A DNA stretch of 64,000 nucleotides. Origin: Amblyomma americanum (Eukaryota; Arthropoda; Arachnida; Ixodida; Ixodidae). The notes beneath the pieces were generated by a model. It worked only from the letters and a program-made list of their open reading frames with translations. It ran no database searches and was not told where the DNA came from. Shown here piece by piece: positions 1 to 8,800 of the stretch. The stretch spans positions 93,523 to 157,522 of the forward strand of contig NW_027526672.1 of NCBI RefSeq assembly GCF_052857255.1, read 5' to 3'. A program made the translations under genes and the position numbers. Within the stretch, counting starts at the first letter, position 1. Every line of letters starts with the position of its first letter.

Positions 1-19
1 AGCTAATTTCGGTCTAAAA

Positions 20-148
20 CAGCTTGTTTCGTTGTATTAAGCAAGAATACATGCTTTTCGCGCAGTTATAAGAGAAAAAGTTTTGACGAGTATCACGTGG
101 ATACTTGTAAAACCGATGTGTTCAGATTTAGCTCGTTTCGGTCTAAAA
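20..148 (+). repeat. Reference monomer, class A (129 bp)
   Basis: Used here as the reference phase. It holds, in order: CAGCTTGTTTCG (1-12), the AAGCA..TGCTT short inverted repeat around positions 21-38, TTTTCGCGC (36-44), TTATAA (47-52), an A5-G-T4 block (56-65), the class segment ACGAGTATCACGTGGATAC, GTAAAACCGATGTG, the Q switch TTCAGA, and AGCTCGTTTCGGTCTAAAA at the end. Class A is defined by CACGTG followed by GATAC, and it contains the inverted repeat GTATC-ACGTG-GATAC at 90-104 of the window. Class A monomers are almost always type Q. The unit is 43 codons long and open in one frame, which explains the apparent ORFs. Confidence 0.97.
90..104. other. Class A inverted repeat with CACGTG core (example)
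   Basis: GTATC-ACGTG-GATAC: five-base arms and a five-base centre, with the palindrome CACGTG at 94-99. The same site is in essentially every class A monomer; class C keeps CACGTG but loses the right arm. ATCACGTG also fits RTCACRTG, the Cbf1/CDEI-type site, and CACGTG is the general E-box/G-box of bHLH and bZIP proteins. Whether anything binds here is unknown. Confidence 0.8.
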
Positions 149-277
149 CAGCTTGTTTCGTTGTATTAAGCAAGAATACATGCTTTTCGCGCAGTTATAA
201 GAGAAAAAGTTTTGACGCGTATTAGAGAGACACTTGTAAAACCGATTTGTTGTGATTTAGCTCGTTTCGGTCTAAAA
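149..277 (+). repeat. Example monomer, class B (129 bp)
   Basis: Class B carries ACGCGTATTAGAGAGACAC in the class segment and the P switch (GTGA). It lacks CACGTG and instead has the palindrome ACGCGT at 215-220. This copy also has CGATTTGTTG in place of CGATGTGTTG; the same variant recurs at about 30.15, 33.38, 38.28, 46.66, 51.56, 52.73, 57.63 and 61.88 kb, and CGATTTTTTG appears at about 1.79 and 3.60 kb. Class B is normally followed by class A; in family 2 it can be followed by class C. Confidence 0.95.
215..220. other. ACGCGT palindrome (example, class B)
   Basis: In classes B, D, E, G and H the class segment has ACGCGT at monomer positions 67-72, where A and C read ACGAGT. It is an MluI recognition sequence and matches the MCB-type core known from yeast cell-cycle promoters; the second point is a sequence coincidence until binding is shown. 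Variants ACACGT, ACGCCT and ACGCTT lack it. Confidence 0.85.
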
Positions 278-406
278 CAGCTTGTTTCGTTGTATTAAGC
301 AAGAATACATGCTTTTCGCGCAGTTATAAGAGAAAAAGTTTTGACGAGTATCACGTGGATACTTGTAAAACCGATGTGTTCAGATTTAGCTCGTTTCGGT
401 CAAAAA

Positions 407-536
407 CAGCTTGTTTGGTTGTATTAAGCACGAATACATGCTTTTCGCGCAGTTAAAAGAGAAAAAGTTTTGACGAGTATCACGTGGAACACTTGTAATA
501 CCGATGTGTTGTGATTTAGCTCGTTTCGGTCTAAAA
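407..536 (+). repeat. Example monomer, class C (130 bp)
   Basis: Class C has ATCACGTGGAACACTTGTAATACC: it shares CACGTG with class A but the D-like GGAACAC end, which adds one base (130 bp), and TAATACC in place of TAAAACC. It looks like a recombinant between an A-type left half and a D-type right half. The extra base shifts the reading frame, so class C monomers break the 43-codon open frame. Many copies, this one included, have GTTAAAAGAG in place of GTTATAAGAG. Confidence 0.95.
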
Positions 537-665
537 CAGCTTGTTTCGCTGTATTAAGCAAGAATACATGCTTTTCGCGCCGTTATAAGAGAAAAAGTTT
601 TGACGCGTATCAGAGGAACACTTGTAAAACCGATGTGTTGTGATTTAGCTCATTTCGGTCTAAAA
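537..665 (+). repeat. Example monomer, class D (129 bp)
   Basis: Class D, the commonest class, has ACGCGTATCAGAGGAACAC. Most copies start CAGCTTGTTTCGCTG (C in place of T at monomer position 13). Sub-variants seen repeatedly: CGCGCCGTT core followed by AGCTCATTTCGG (this copy); AACAACTTG start with the Q switch; ATACAAGC core with ACGCCTATC; GTAAACC with one A lost (128 bp). The CGCGCC and AGCTCAT variants travel together, so the sub-variants mark fixed positions in the higher-order repeats. Confidence 0.95.
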
Positions 666-794
666 CAGCTTGTTTCGCTGTATTAAGCAAGAATACATGC
701 TTTTCGCGCAGTTATAAGAGAAAAAGTTTTGACACGTATCAGAGGAACACTTGTAAAACCGATGTGTTGTGATTTAGCTCGTTTCGGTCTAAAA

Positions 795-923
795 CAGCTT
801 GTTTCGCTGTATTAAGCAAGAATACATGCTTTTCGCGCAGTTATAAGAGAAAAAGTTTTGACGCGTATTAGAGGAACACTTGTAAAACCGATGTGTTGTG
901 ATTTAGCTCGTTTCGGTCTAAAA
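795..923 (+). repeat. Example monomer, class G (129 bp)
   Basis: Class G has ACGCGTATTAGAGGAACAC, intermediate between B (ATTAG) and D (GGAACAC). It is nearly always followed by the AACAACTTG class D-Q monomer, as here (924-1052), and that by class E (1053-1179). This trio is a landmark of the first and fourth HOR families. Confidence 0.93.
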
Positions 924-1052
924 CAACTTGTTTCGCTGTATTAAGCAAGAATACATGCTTTTCGCGCAGTTATAAGAGAAAAAGTTTTGACGCGTATCAG
1001 AGGAACACTTGTAAAACCGATGTGTTCAGATTTAGCTCGTTTCGGTCTAAAA

Positions 1053-1179
1053 CAGCTTGTTTCGTTGTATTAAGCACGAATACATGCTTTACGCGCAGTT
1101 ATAGAAGAAAAAGTTTTGACGCGTATCAGAGACACTTGTAAAACCGATGTGTTGTGATTTAGCTCGTTTCGGTCTAAAA
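1053..1179 (+). repeat. Example monomer, class E (127 bp)
   Basis: Class E is two bases shorter than D in the class segment (ATCAGAGACAC) and has a distinctive core: AAGCACG, CTTTACGCGC and GTTATAGAAG in place of CTTTTCGCGC and GTTATAAGAG. It always follows a D-Q monomer. The core CTTTACGCG gives the best marker of HOR phase, recurring for example near 1.09, 2.64, 27.65, 34.21, 35.77, 39.12, 41.96, 44.28, 47.38, 49.05, 53.45, 55.12, 59.37 and 63.49 kb. Confidence 0.93.
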
Positions 1180-1622
1180 CAGCTTGTGTCGTTGTATTAA
1201 GCAAGAATACATGCTTTTCGCGCAGTTATAAGAGAAAAAGTTTTGACGCGTATTAGAGAGACACTTGTAAAACCGATGTGTTGTGATTTAGCTCGTTTCG
1301 GTCTAAAACAGCTTGTTTCGTTGTATTAAGCAAGAATACATGCTTTTCGCGCAGTTATAAGAGAAAAAGTTTTGACGAGTATCACGTGGATACTTGTAAA
1401 ACCGATGTGTTCAGATTTAGCTCGTTTCGGTCTAAAACAGCTTGTTTCGTTGTATTAAGCACGAATACATGCTTTTCGCGCAGTTATAAGAGAAAAAGTT
1501 TTGACGAGTATCACGTGGAACACTTGTAATACCGATGTGTCGTGATTTAGCTCGTTTCGGTCTAAAACAGCTTGTTTCGCTGTATTAAGCAAGAATACAT
1601 GCTTTTCGCGCAGTTATAAGAG

Positions 1623-1632
1623 AAAACGTTTT
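1623..1632. other. AAAACGTTTT palindrome variant (example)
   Basis: The usual AAAAAGTTTT becomes a perfect ten-base palindrome through one A to C change. Other copies: 3,170, 26,241, 26,630, then repeatedly in family 3 (about 28.17, 28.44, 31.40, 31.67, 36.30, 36.56, 40.17, 40.95, 42.49, 43.27, 44.81 and 45.07 kb). It occurs in several classes, so either it arose more than once or conversion spread it. Confidence 0.8.
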
Positions 1633-1768
1633 GACGCGTATCAGAGGAACACTTGTAAAACCGATGTGTTGTGATTTAGCTCGTTTCGGTCTAAAACAGC
1701 TTGTTTCGCTGTATTAAGCAAGAATACATGCTTTTCGCGCAGTTATAAGAGAAAAAGTTTTGACGCGT

Positions 1769-3316
1769 ATTAGAGAGACACTTGTAAAACCGATTTTTTG
1801 TGATTTAGCTCGTTTCGGTCTAAACAGCTTGTTTCGTTGTATTAAGCAAGAATACATGCTTTTCGCGCAGTTATAAGAGAAAAAGTTTTGACGAGTATCA
1901 CGTGGATACTTGTAAAACCGATGTGTTCAGATTTAGCTCGTTTCGGTCAAAAACAGCTTGTTTGGTTGTATTAAGCACGAATACATGCTTTTCGCGCAGT
2001 TAAAAGAGAAAAAGTTTTGACGAGTATCACGTGGAACACTTGTAATACCGATGTGTTGTGATTTAGCTCGTTTCGGTCTAAAACAGCTTGTTTCGCTGTA
2101 TTAAGCAAGAATACATGCTTTTCGCGCCGTTATAAGAGAAAAAGTTTTGACGCGTATCAGAGGAACACTTGTAAAACCGATGTGTTGTGATTTAGCTCAT
2201 TTCGGTCTAAAACAGCTTGTTTCGCTGTATTAAGCAAGAATACATGCTTTTCGCGCAGTTATAAGAGAAAAAGTTTTGACACGTATCAGAGGAACACTTG
2301 TAAAACCGATGTGTTGTGATTTAGCTCGTTTCGGTCTAAAACAGCTTGTTTCGCTGTATTAAGCAAGAATACATGCTTTTCGCGCAGTTATAAGAGAAAA
2401 AGTTTTGACGCGTATTAGAGGAACACTTGTAAAACCGATGTGTTGTGATTTAGCTCGTTTCGGTCTAAAACAACTTGTTTCGCTGTATTAAGCAAGAATA
2501 CATGCTTTTCGCGCAGTTATAAGAGAAAAAGTTTTGACGCGTATCAGAGGAACACTTGTAAAACCGATGTGTTCAGATTTAGCTCGTTTCGGTCTAAAAC
2601 AGCTTGTTTCGTTGTATTAAGCACGAATACATGCTTTACGCGCAGTTATAGAAGAAAAAGTTTTGACGCGTATCAGAGACACTTGTAAAACCGATGTGTT
2701 GTGATTTAGCTCGTTTCGGTCTAAAACAGCTTGTGTCGTTGTATTAAGCAAGAATACATGCTTTTCGCGCAGTTATAAGAGAAAAAGTTTTGACGCGTAT
2801 TAGAGAGACACTTGTAAAACCGATGTGTTGTGATTTAGCTCGTTTCGGTCTAAAACAGCTTGTTTCGTTGTATTAAGCAAGAATACATGCTTTTCGCGCA
2901 GTTATAAGAGAAAAAGTTTTGACGAGTATCACGTGGATACTTGTAAAACCGATGTGTTCAGATTTAGCTCGTTTCGGTCTAAAACAGCTTGTTTCGTTGT
3001 ATTAAGCACGAATACATGCTTTTCGCGCAGTTATAAGAGAAAAAGTTTTGACGAGTATCACGTGGAACACTTGTAATACCGATGTGTCGTGATTTAGCTC
3101 GTTTCGGTCTAAAACAGCTTGTTTCGCTGTATTAAGCAAGAATACATGCTTTTCGCGCAGTTATAAGAGAAAACGTTTTGACGCGTATCAGAGGAACACT
3201 TGTAAAACCGATGTGTTGTGATTTAGCTCGTTTCGGTCTAAAACAGCTTGTTTCGCTGTATTAAGCAAGAATACATGCTTTTCGCGCAGTTATAAGAGAA
3301 AAAGTTTTGACGCGTA
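1769..3316 (+). repeat. HOR family 1, 12-mer, copy 2
   Basis: Near-identical copy of 221-1768 at an offset of 1,548 bp. By eye the two differ at only a few bases: CGATTTTTTG against CGATTTGTTG, one A missing in GGTCTAAACAG at about 1,823. This implies a recent duplication or strong homogenisation. An exact identity value needs an alignment. Confidence 0.94.
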
Positions 3317-3572
3317 TCAGAGGAACACTTGTAAAACCGATGTGTTGTGATTTAGCTCGTTTCGGTCTAAACAGCTTGTTTCGTTGTATTAAGCAAGAAT
3401 ACATGCTTTTCGCGCAGTTATAAGAGAAAAAGTTTTGACGAGTATCACGTGGGTACTTGTAAAACCGATGTGTTCAGATTTAGCTCGTTTCGGTCTAAAA
3501 CAGCTTGTTTGGTTGTATTAAGCACGAATACATGCTTTTCGCGCAGTTATAAGAGAAAAAGTTTTGACGCGT
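3317..3572 (+). repeat. Two extra monomers (D-A) closing the HOR
   Basis: After copy 2 the expected class B does not follow at once. A class D and a class A monomer (with GTGGGTACTTG, a private base) intervene before class B at 3,573. The distance from class B at 1,769 to 3,573 is 1,804 bp, a 14-mer, against 1,548 bp for the previous unit. The unit that starts the window also ended with an A, so the 14-mer may be the older form and copy 1 a 12-mer deletion of it. Confidence 0.85.
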
Positions 3573-4309
3573 ATTAGAGAGACACTTGTAAAACCGATTT
3601 TTTGTGATTTAGCTCGTTTCGGTCTAAAACAGCTTGTTTCGTTGTATTAAGCAAGAATACATGCTTTTCGCGCAGTTATAAGAGAAAAAGTTTTGACGAG
3701 TATCACGTGGATACTTGTAAAACCGATGTGTTCAGATTTAGCTCGTTTCGGTCAAAAACAGCTTGTTTGGTTGTATTAAGCACGAATACATGCTTTTCGC
3801 GCAGTTAAAAGAGAAAAAGTTTTGACGAGTATCACGTGGAACACTTGTAATACCGATGTGTTGTGATTTAGCTCGTTTCGGTCTAAAACAGCTTGATTCG
3901 CTGTATTAAGCAAGAATACATGCTTTTCGCGCAGTTATAAAAGAAAAAGTTTTGACGCGTATCAGAGGAACACTTGTAAAACCGATGTGTTGTGATTTAG
4001 CTCATTTCGGTCTAAAACAGCTTGTTTCGCTGTATTAAGCAAGAATACATGCTTTTCGCGCAGTTATAAGAGAAAAAGTTTTGACGCGTATCAGAGGAAC
4101 ACTTGTAAAACCGATGTGTTGTGATTTAGCTCGTTTCGGTCTAAAACAGCTTGTTTCGCTGTATTAAGCAAGAATACATGCTTTTCGCGCCGTTATAAGA
4201 GAAAAAGTTTTGACGCGTATCAGAGGAACACTTGTAAAACCGATGTGTTGTTATTTAGCTCATTTCGGTCTAAAACAGCTTGTTTCGCTGTATTAAGCAA
4301 GAAATACAA
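3573..4309 (+). repeat. Truncated third HOR copy and junction to family 2
   Basis: Class B (CGATTTTTTG), class A (CAAAAACAG, TTTGGTTG) and class C (TTAAAAGAG) repeat the start of family 1. Then, instead of the CGCGCCG class D of copies 1 and 2, a class D with CTTGATTCG and TATAAAAGAAA follows at about 3,890, a variant that belongs to family 2 (compare about 4,800, 6,985, 9,050, 11,757). The family switch is therefore within about 3,850-3,900, in register and with no foreign sequence. Confidence 0.85.
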
Positions 4310-6138
4310 GCTTTTCGCGCAGTTATAAGAGAAAAAGTTTTGACGCCTATCAGAGGAACACTTGTAAAACCGATGTGTTGTGATTTAGCTCGTTTCGGTC
4401 TAAAACAGCTTGTTTCGCTGTATTAAGCAAGAATACATGCTTTTCGCGCAGTTATAAGAGAAAAAGTTTTGACGCGTATCAGAGGAACACTTGTAAAACC
4501 GATGTGTTGTGATTTAGCTCGTTTCGGTCTAAAACAACTTGTTTCGCTGTATTAAGCAAGAATACATGCTTTTCGCGCAGTTATAAGAGAAAAAGTTTTG
4601 ACGCGTATCAGAGGAACACTTGTAATACCGATGTGTTGTGATTTAGCTCGTTTCGGTCTAAAACAGCTTGTTTCGCTGTATTAAGCAAGAATACATGCTT
4701 TTCGCGCAGTTATAAGAGAAAAAGTTTTCACGAGTATCACGTGGAACACTTGTAATACCGATGTGTTGTGATTTAGCTCGTTTCGGTCTAAAACAACTTG
4801 ATTCGCTGTATTAAGCAAGAATACATGCTTTTCGCGCAGTTATAAAAGAAAAAGTTTTGACGCGTATCAGAGGAACACTTGTAAAACCGATGTGTTGTGA
4901 TTTAGCTCATTTCGGTCTAAAACAGCTTGTTTCGCTGTATTAAGCAATAATACATGCTTTTCGCGCAGTTATAAGAGAAAAAGTTTTGACGAGTATCACG
5001 TGGATACTTGTAAAACCGATGTGTTCAGATTTAGCTCGTTTCGGTCTAAAACAGCTTGTTTCGTTGTATTAAGCAAGAATACATGCTTTTCGCGCAGTTA
5101 TAAGAGAAAAAGTTTTGACGCGTATTAGAGAGACACTTGTAAAACCGATGTGTTGTGATTTAGCTCGTTTCGGTCTAAAACAGCTTGTTTCGTTGTATAG
5201 AAAGAATACATGCTTTCGCGCAGTTATAAGAGAAAAAGTTTGACGAGTATCACGTGGATACTTGTAAAACCGATGTGTTCAGATTTAGCTCGTTTCGGTC
5301 TATAACAGCTTGTTTCGTTGTATTAAGCAAGAATACATGCTTTTCGCGCCGTTTATAAGAGAAAAAGTTTTGACGCGTATCAGAGGACCACTTGTAAAAC
5401 CGATGTGTTGTGATTTAGCTCATTTCGGTCTAAAACAGCTTGTTTCGCTGTATTAAGCAAGAATACAAGCTTTTCGCGCAGTTATAAGAGAAAAAGTTTG
5501 ACGCCTATCAGAGGAACACCTTGTAAAACCGATGTGTTGTGATTTAGCTCGTTTCGGTCTAAAACAGCTTGTTTCGCTGTATTAAGCAAGAATACATGCT
5601 TTTCGCGGCAGTTATAAGAGAAAAAGTTTGACGCGTATCAGAGGAACACTTGTAAAACCGATGTGTTATGTGATTTAGCTCGTTTCGGTCTAAAACAACT
5701 TGTTTCGCTGTATTAAGCAAGAATACATGCTTTTCGCGCAGTTATAAGAGAAAAAGGTTTGACGCCGTATCAGAGGAACACTTGTAAAACCGATGTGTTC
5801 AGATTTAGCTCGTTTCGGTCTAAAACAGCTTGTTTCGTTGTATTAAGCACGAATACATGCTTTACGCGCAGTTATAGAAGGAAAAAGCTTTGCGTATCAG
5901 ACACACTTGTAAAACCGATGTGTTGTGATTTAGCTCGTTTCGGTCTAAAACAGCTTGTGTCGTTGTATTAAGCAAGAATACATGCTTTTCGCGCAGTTAT
6001 AAGAGAAAAAGTTTTGACGCGTATTAGAGAGACACTTGTAAAACCGATGTGTTGTGATTTAGCTCGTTTCGGTCTAAAACAGCTTGTTTCGTTGTATTAA
6101 GCAAGAATACATGCTTTTCGCGCAGTTATAAGAAAAAA
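4310..6138 (+). repeat. HOR family 2, 17-mer spacing, copy 1
   Basis: Matches 6,496-8,323 at an offset of 2,186 bp. Anchors: ACGCCTATC 4,342/6,528; D with TAATACC at 4,621/6,807; GTTTTCACGAG about 4,727/6,913; CAATAATACATG about 4,945/7,132; AGCTTTGCG 5,886/8,071. The last offset is 2,185 because the indels clustered at 5,190-5,880 sum to +1 in this copy. It ends where AAAAAAAGG at about 6,138 replaces AAAAAAAGT of the second copy. Confidence 0.9.
5190..5885 (+). repeat. Monomers with clustered private indels
   Basis: Compared with its copy at 7,376-8,070 this stretch has about a dozen private changes: TA lost at about 5,198, T lost at about 5,214, 5,240, 5,498 and 5,625, T gained at about 5,352, C gained at about 5,519 and 5,765, G gained at about 5,607 and 5,880, AT gained at about 5,668, plus substitutions at about 5,303 and 5,387. 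Nearly all are one-base changes beside short runs. Neighbouring kilobases have almost none. Low read support or a consensus error is the simplest reading. Confidence 0.85.
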
Positions 6139-6495
6139 AGGTTTGACGCGTATCAGAGGAACACTTGTAAAACCGATGTGTTCAGATTTAGCTCGTTTCG
6201 GTCTAAAACAGCTTGTTTCGTTGTATTAAGCACGAATACATGCTTTACGCGCAGTTATAGAAGAAAAAGCTTTGCGTATCAGACACACTTGTAAAACCGA
6301 TGTGTTGTGATTTAGCTCGTTTCGGTCTAAAACAGCTTGTGTCGTTGTATTAAGCAAGAATACATGCTTTTCGCGCCGTTATAAGAGAAAAAGTTTTGAC
6401 GAGTATCACGTGGAACACTTGTAATACCGATGTGTTGTGATTTAGCTCGTTTCGGTCTAAAACAGCTTGTTTCGCTGTATTAAGCAAGAATACAT
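6139..6495 (+). repeat. Three-monomer insertion between 17-mer copies
   Basis: Between the two 17-mer copies lie a D-Q monomer, a second class F (AGCTTTGCG at 6,269, only 383 bp after the one at 5,886) and a chimeric monomer with a CTTGTGTCG start, CGCGCCG core and class C segment. These repeat the preceding D-F order, so they look like a short local duplication or a crossover remnant. Confidence 0.8.
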
Positions 6496-8323
6496 GCTTT
6501 TCGCGCAGTTATAAGAGAAAAAGTTTTGACGCCTATCAGAGGAACACTTGTAAAACCGATGTGTTGTGATTTAGCTCGTTTCGGTCTAAAACAGCTTGTT
6601 TTGCTGTATTAAGCAATAATACATGCTTTTCGCGCAGTTATAAGAGAAAAAGTTTTGACGCGTATCAGAGGAACACTTGTAAAACCGATGTGTTGTGATT
6701 TAGCTCGTTTCGGTCTAAAACAACTTGTTTCGCTGTATTAAGCAAGAATACATGCTTTTCGCGCAGTTATAAGAGAAAAAGTTTTGACGCGTATCAGAGG
6801 AACACTTGTAATACCGATGTGTTGTGATTTAGCTCGGTTCGGTCTAAAACAGCTTGTTTCGCTGTATTAAGCAAGAATACATGCTTTTCGCGCAGTTATA
6901 AGAGAAAAAGTTTTCACGAGTATCACGTGGAACACTTGTAATACCGATGTGTTGTGATTTAGCTCGTTTCGGTCTAAAACAACTTGATTCGCTGTATTAA
7001 GCAAGAATACATGCTTTTCGCGCAGTTATAAAAGAAAAAGTTTTGACGCGTATCAGAGGAACACTTGTAAAACCGATGTGTTGTGATTTAGCTCATTTCG
7101 GTCTAAAACAGCTTGTTTCGCTGTATTAAGCAATAATACATGCTTTTCGCGCAGTTATAAGAGAAAAAGTTTTGACGAGTATCACGTGGATACTTGTAAA
7201 ACCGATGTGTTCAGATTTAGCTCGTTTCGGTCTAAAACAGCTTGTTTCGTTGTATTAAGCAAGAATACATGCTTTTCGCGCAGTTATAAGAGAAAAAGTT
7301 TTGACGCGTATTAGAGAGACACTTGTAAAACCGATGTGTTGTGATTTAGCTCGTTTCGGTCTAAAACAGCTTGTTTCGTTGTATTAAGAAAGAATACATG
7401 CTTTTCGCGCAGTTATAAGAGAAAAAGTTTTGACGAGTATCACGTGGATACTTGTAAAACCGATGTGTTCAGATTTAGCTCGTTTCGGTCTAAAACAGCT
7501 TGTTTCGTTGTATTAAGCAAGAATACATGCTTTTCGCGCCGTTATAAGAGAAAAAGTTTTGACGCGTATCAGAGGAACACTTGTAAAACCGATGTGTTGT
7601 GATTTAGCTCATTTCGGTCTAAAACAGCTTGTTTCGCTGTATTAAGCAAGAATACAAGCTTTTCGCGCAGTTATAAGAGAAAAAGTTTTGACGCCTATCA
7701 GAGGAACACTTGTAAAACCGATGTGTTGTGATTTAGCTCGTTTCGGTCTAAAACAGCTTGTTTCGCTGTATTAAGCAAGAATACATGCTTTTCGCGCAGT
7801 TATAAGAGAAAAAGTTTTGACGCGTATCAGAGGAACACTTGTAAAACCGATGTGTTGTGATTTAGCTCGTTTCGGTCTAAAACAACTTGTTTCGCTGTAT
7901 TAAGCAAGAATACATGCTTTTCGCGCAGTTATAAGAGAAAAAGGTTTGACGCGTATCAGAGGAACACTTGTAAAACCGATGTGTTCAGATTTAGCTCGTT
8001 TCGGTCTAAAACAGCTTGTTTCGTTGTATTAAGCACGAATACATGCTTTACGCGCAGTTATAGAAGAAAAAGCTTTGCGTATCAGACACACTTGTAAAAC
8101 CGATGTGTTGTGATTTAGCTCGTTTCGGTCTAAAACAGCTTGTGTCGTTGTATTAAGCAAGAATACATGCTTTTCGCGCAGTTATAAGAGAAAAAGTTTT
8201 GACGCGTATTAGAGAGACACTTGTAAAACCGATGTGTTGTGATTTAGCTCGTTTCGGTCTAAAACAGCTTGTTTCGTTGTATTAAGCAAGAATACATGCT
8301 TTTCGCGCAGTTATAAGAAAAAA
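6496..8323 (+). repeat. HOR family 2, 17-mer spacing, copy 2
   Basis: Second copy of 4,310-6,138, offset 2,186 bp. It has none of the single-base indels that crowd 5,190-5,880 in the first copy, so it gives the clean version of that segment. It is also the left part of the 49-mer block copied at 12.8-17.3 kb (offset 6,322). Confidence 0.9.
8012..8135 (+). repeat. Example monomer, class F (124 bp)
   Basis: Class F is the shortest monomer. It shares the class E core (AAGCACG, CTTTACGCG, ATAGAAG) but reads AAGCTTTGCGTATCAGACACAC, a net five-base loss against D. The marker AGCTTTGCG occurs at about 5,886, 6,269, 8,071, 10,263, 14,392, 16,585, 18,000, 19,287, 20,702, 22,765, 25,475, 34,891 and 39,788, so it is mainly a family 2 marker that also occurs in the 38-mer copies. 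It is followed by a class B monomer with CTTGTGTCG in most copies. Confidence 0.93.
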
Positions 8324-8800
8324 AGTTTTGACGAGTATCACGTGGAACACTTGTAATACCGATGTGTTGTGATTTAGCTCGTTTCGGTCTAAAACAGCTT
8401 GTTTCGCTGTATTAAGCAAGAATACATGCTTTTCGCGCAGTTATAAGAGAAAAAGTTTTGACGCGTATCAGAGGAACACTTGTAAAACCGATGTGTTGTG
8501 ATTTAGCTCGTTTCGGTCTAAAACAGCTTGTTTCGCTGTATTAAGCAAGAATACATGCTTTTCGCGCAGTTATAAGAGAAAAAGTTTTGACGCGTATCAG
8601 AGGAACACTTGTAAAACCGATGTGTTGTGATTTAGCTCGTTTCGGTCTAAAACAGCTTGTTTCGTTGTATTAAGCAAGAATACATGCTTTTCGCGCAGTT
8701 ATAAGAGAAAAAGTTTTGACGAATATCACGTGGATACTTGTAAAACCGATGTGTTCAGATTTAGCTCGTTTCGGTCAAAAACAGCTTGTTTCGTTGTATT

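Larger units (their letters stand above)
221..1768 (+). repeat. HOR family 1, 12-mer, copy 1 (1,548 bp)
   Basis: Order of classes: B-A-C-D-D-G, then D-E-B-A-C-D. Anchors: ATTAGAGAG at 221, TTTGGTTG after the first A, CGCGCCG plus AGCTCAT, ACACGTATC at about 733, AACAACTTG at 922, CTTTACGCG at about 1,087, CTTGTGTCG at about 1,184, GTGTCGTGA at about 1,537 and AAAACGTTTT at 1,623. The same anchors recur in the same order 1,548 bp later. Boundaries are phase choices, not visible edges. The 220 bases before this copy are the end of a preceding unit that ended in A, like the unit ending at 3,572. Confidence 0.95.

Noticed and set aside
117..160. CENP-B box (NTTCGNNNNANNCGGGN)
   Set aside because: TTTCGGTCTAAAACAG and TTTCGTTGTATTAAGC match the TTCG....A half, and the GTTGGACTAAGC variant gives TTCGTTGGA, but none has CGGG on the right side, and the reverse strand has no match.
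5759..5971. 70-residue open frame
   Set aside because: It lies in the indel-rich patch; its start depends on a changed AAAGGTTTGACGCC context and the rest is read-through of three satellite monomers. No gene family is recognisable.
6831..6850. tRNA-type B box (GGTTCGGTCTA) hinting at a SINE origin
   Set aside because: Only the rare AGCTCGGTTCGG variant (6,831 and 13,153) resembles GGTTCGANNCC, its right end fails, and no A box stands at a suitable distance.
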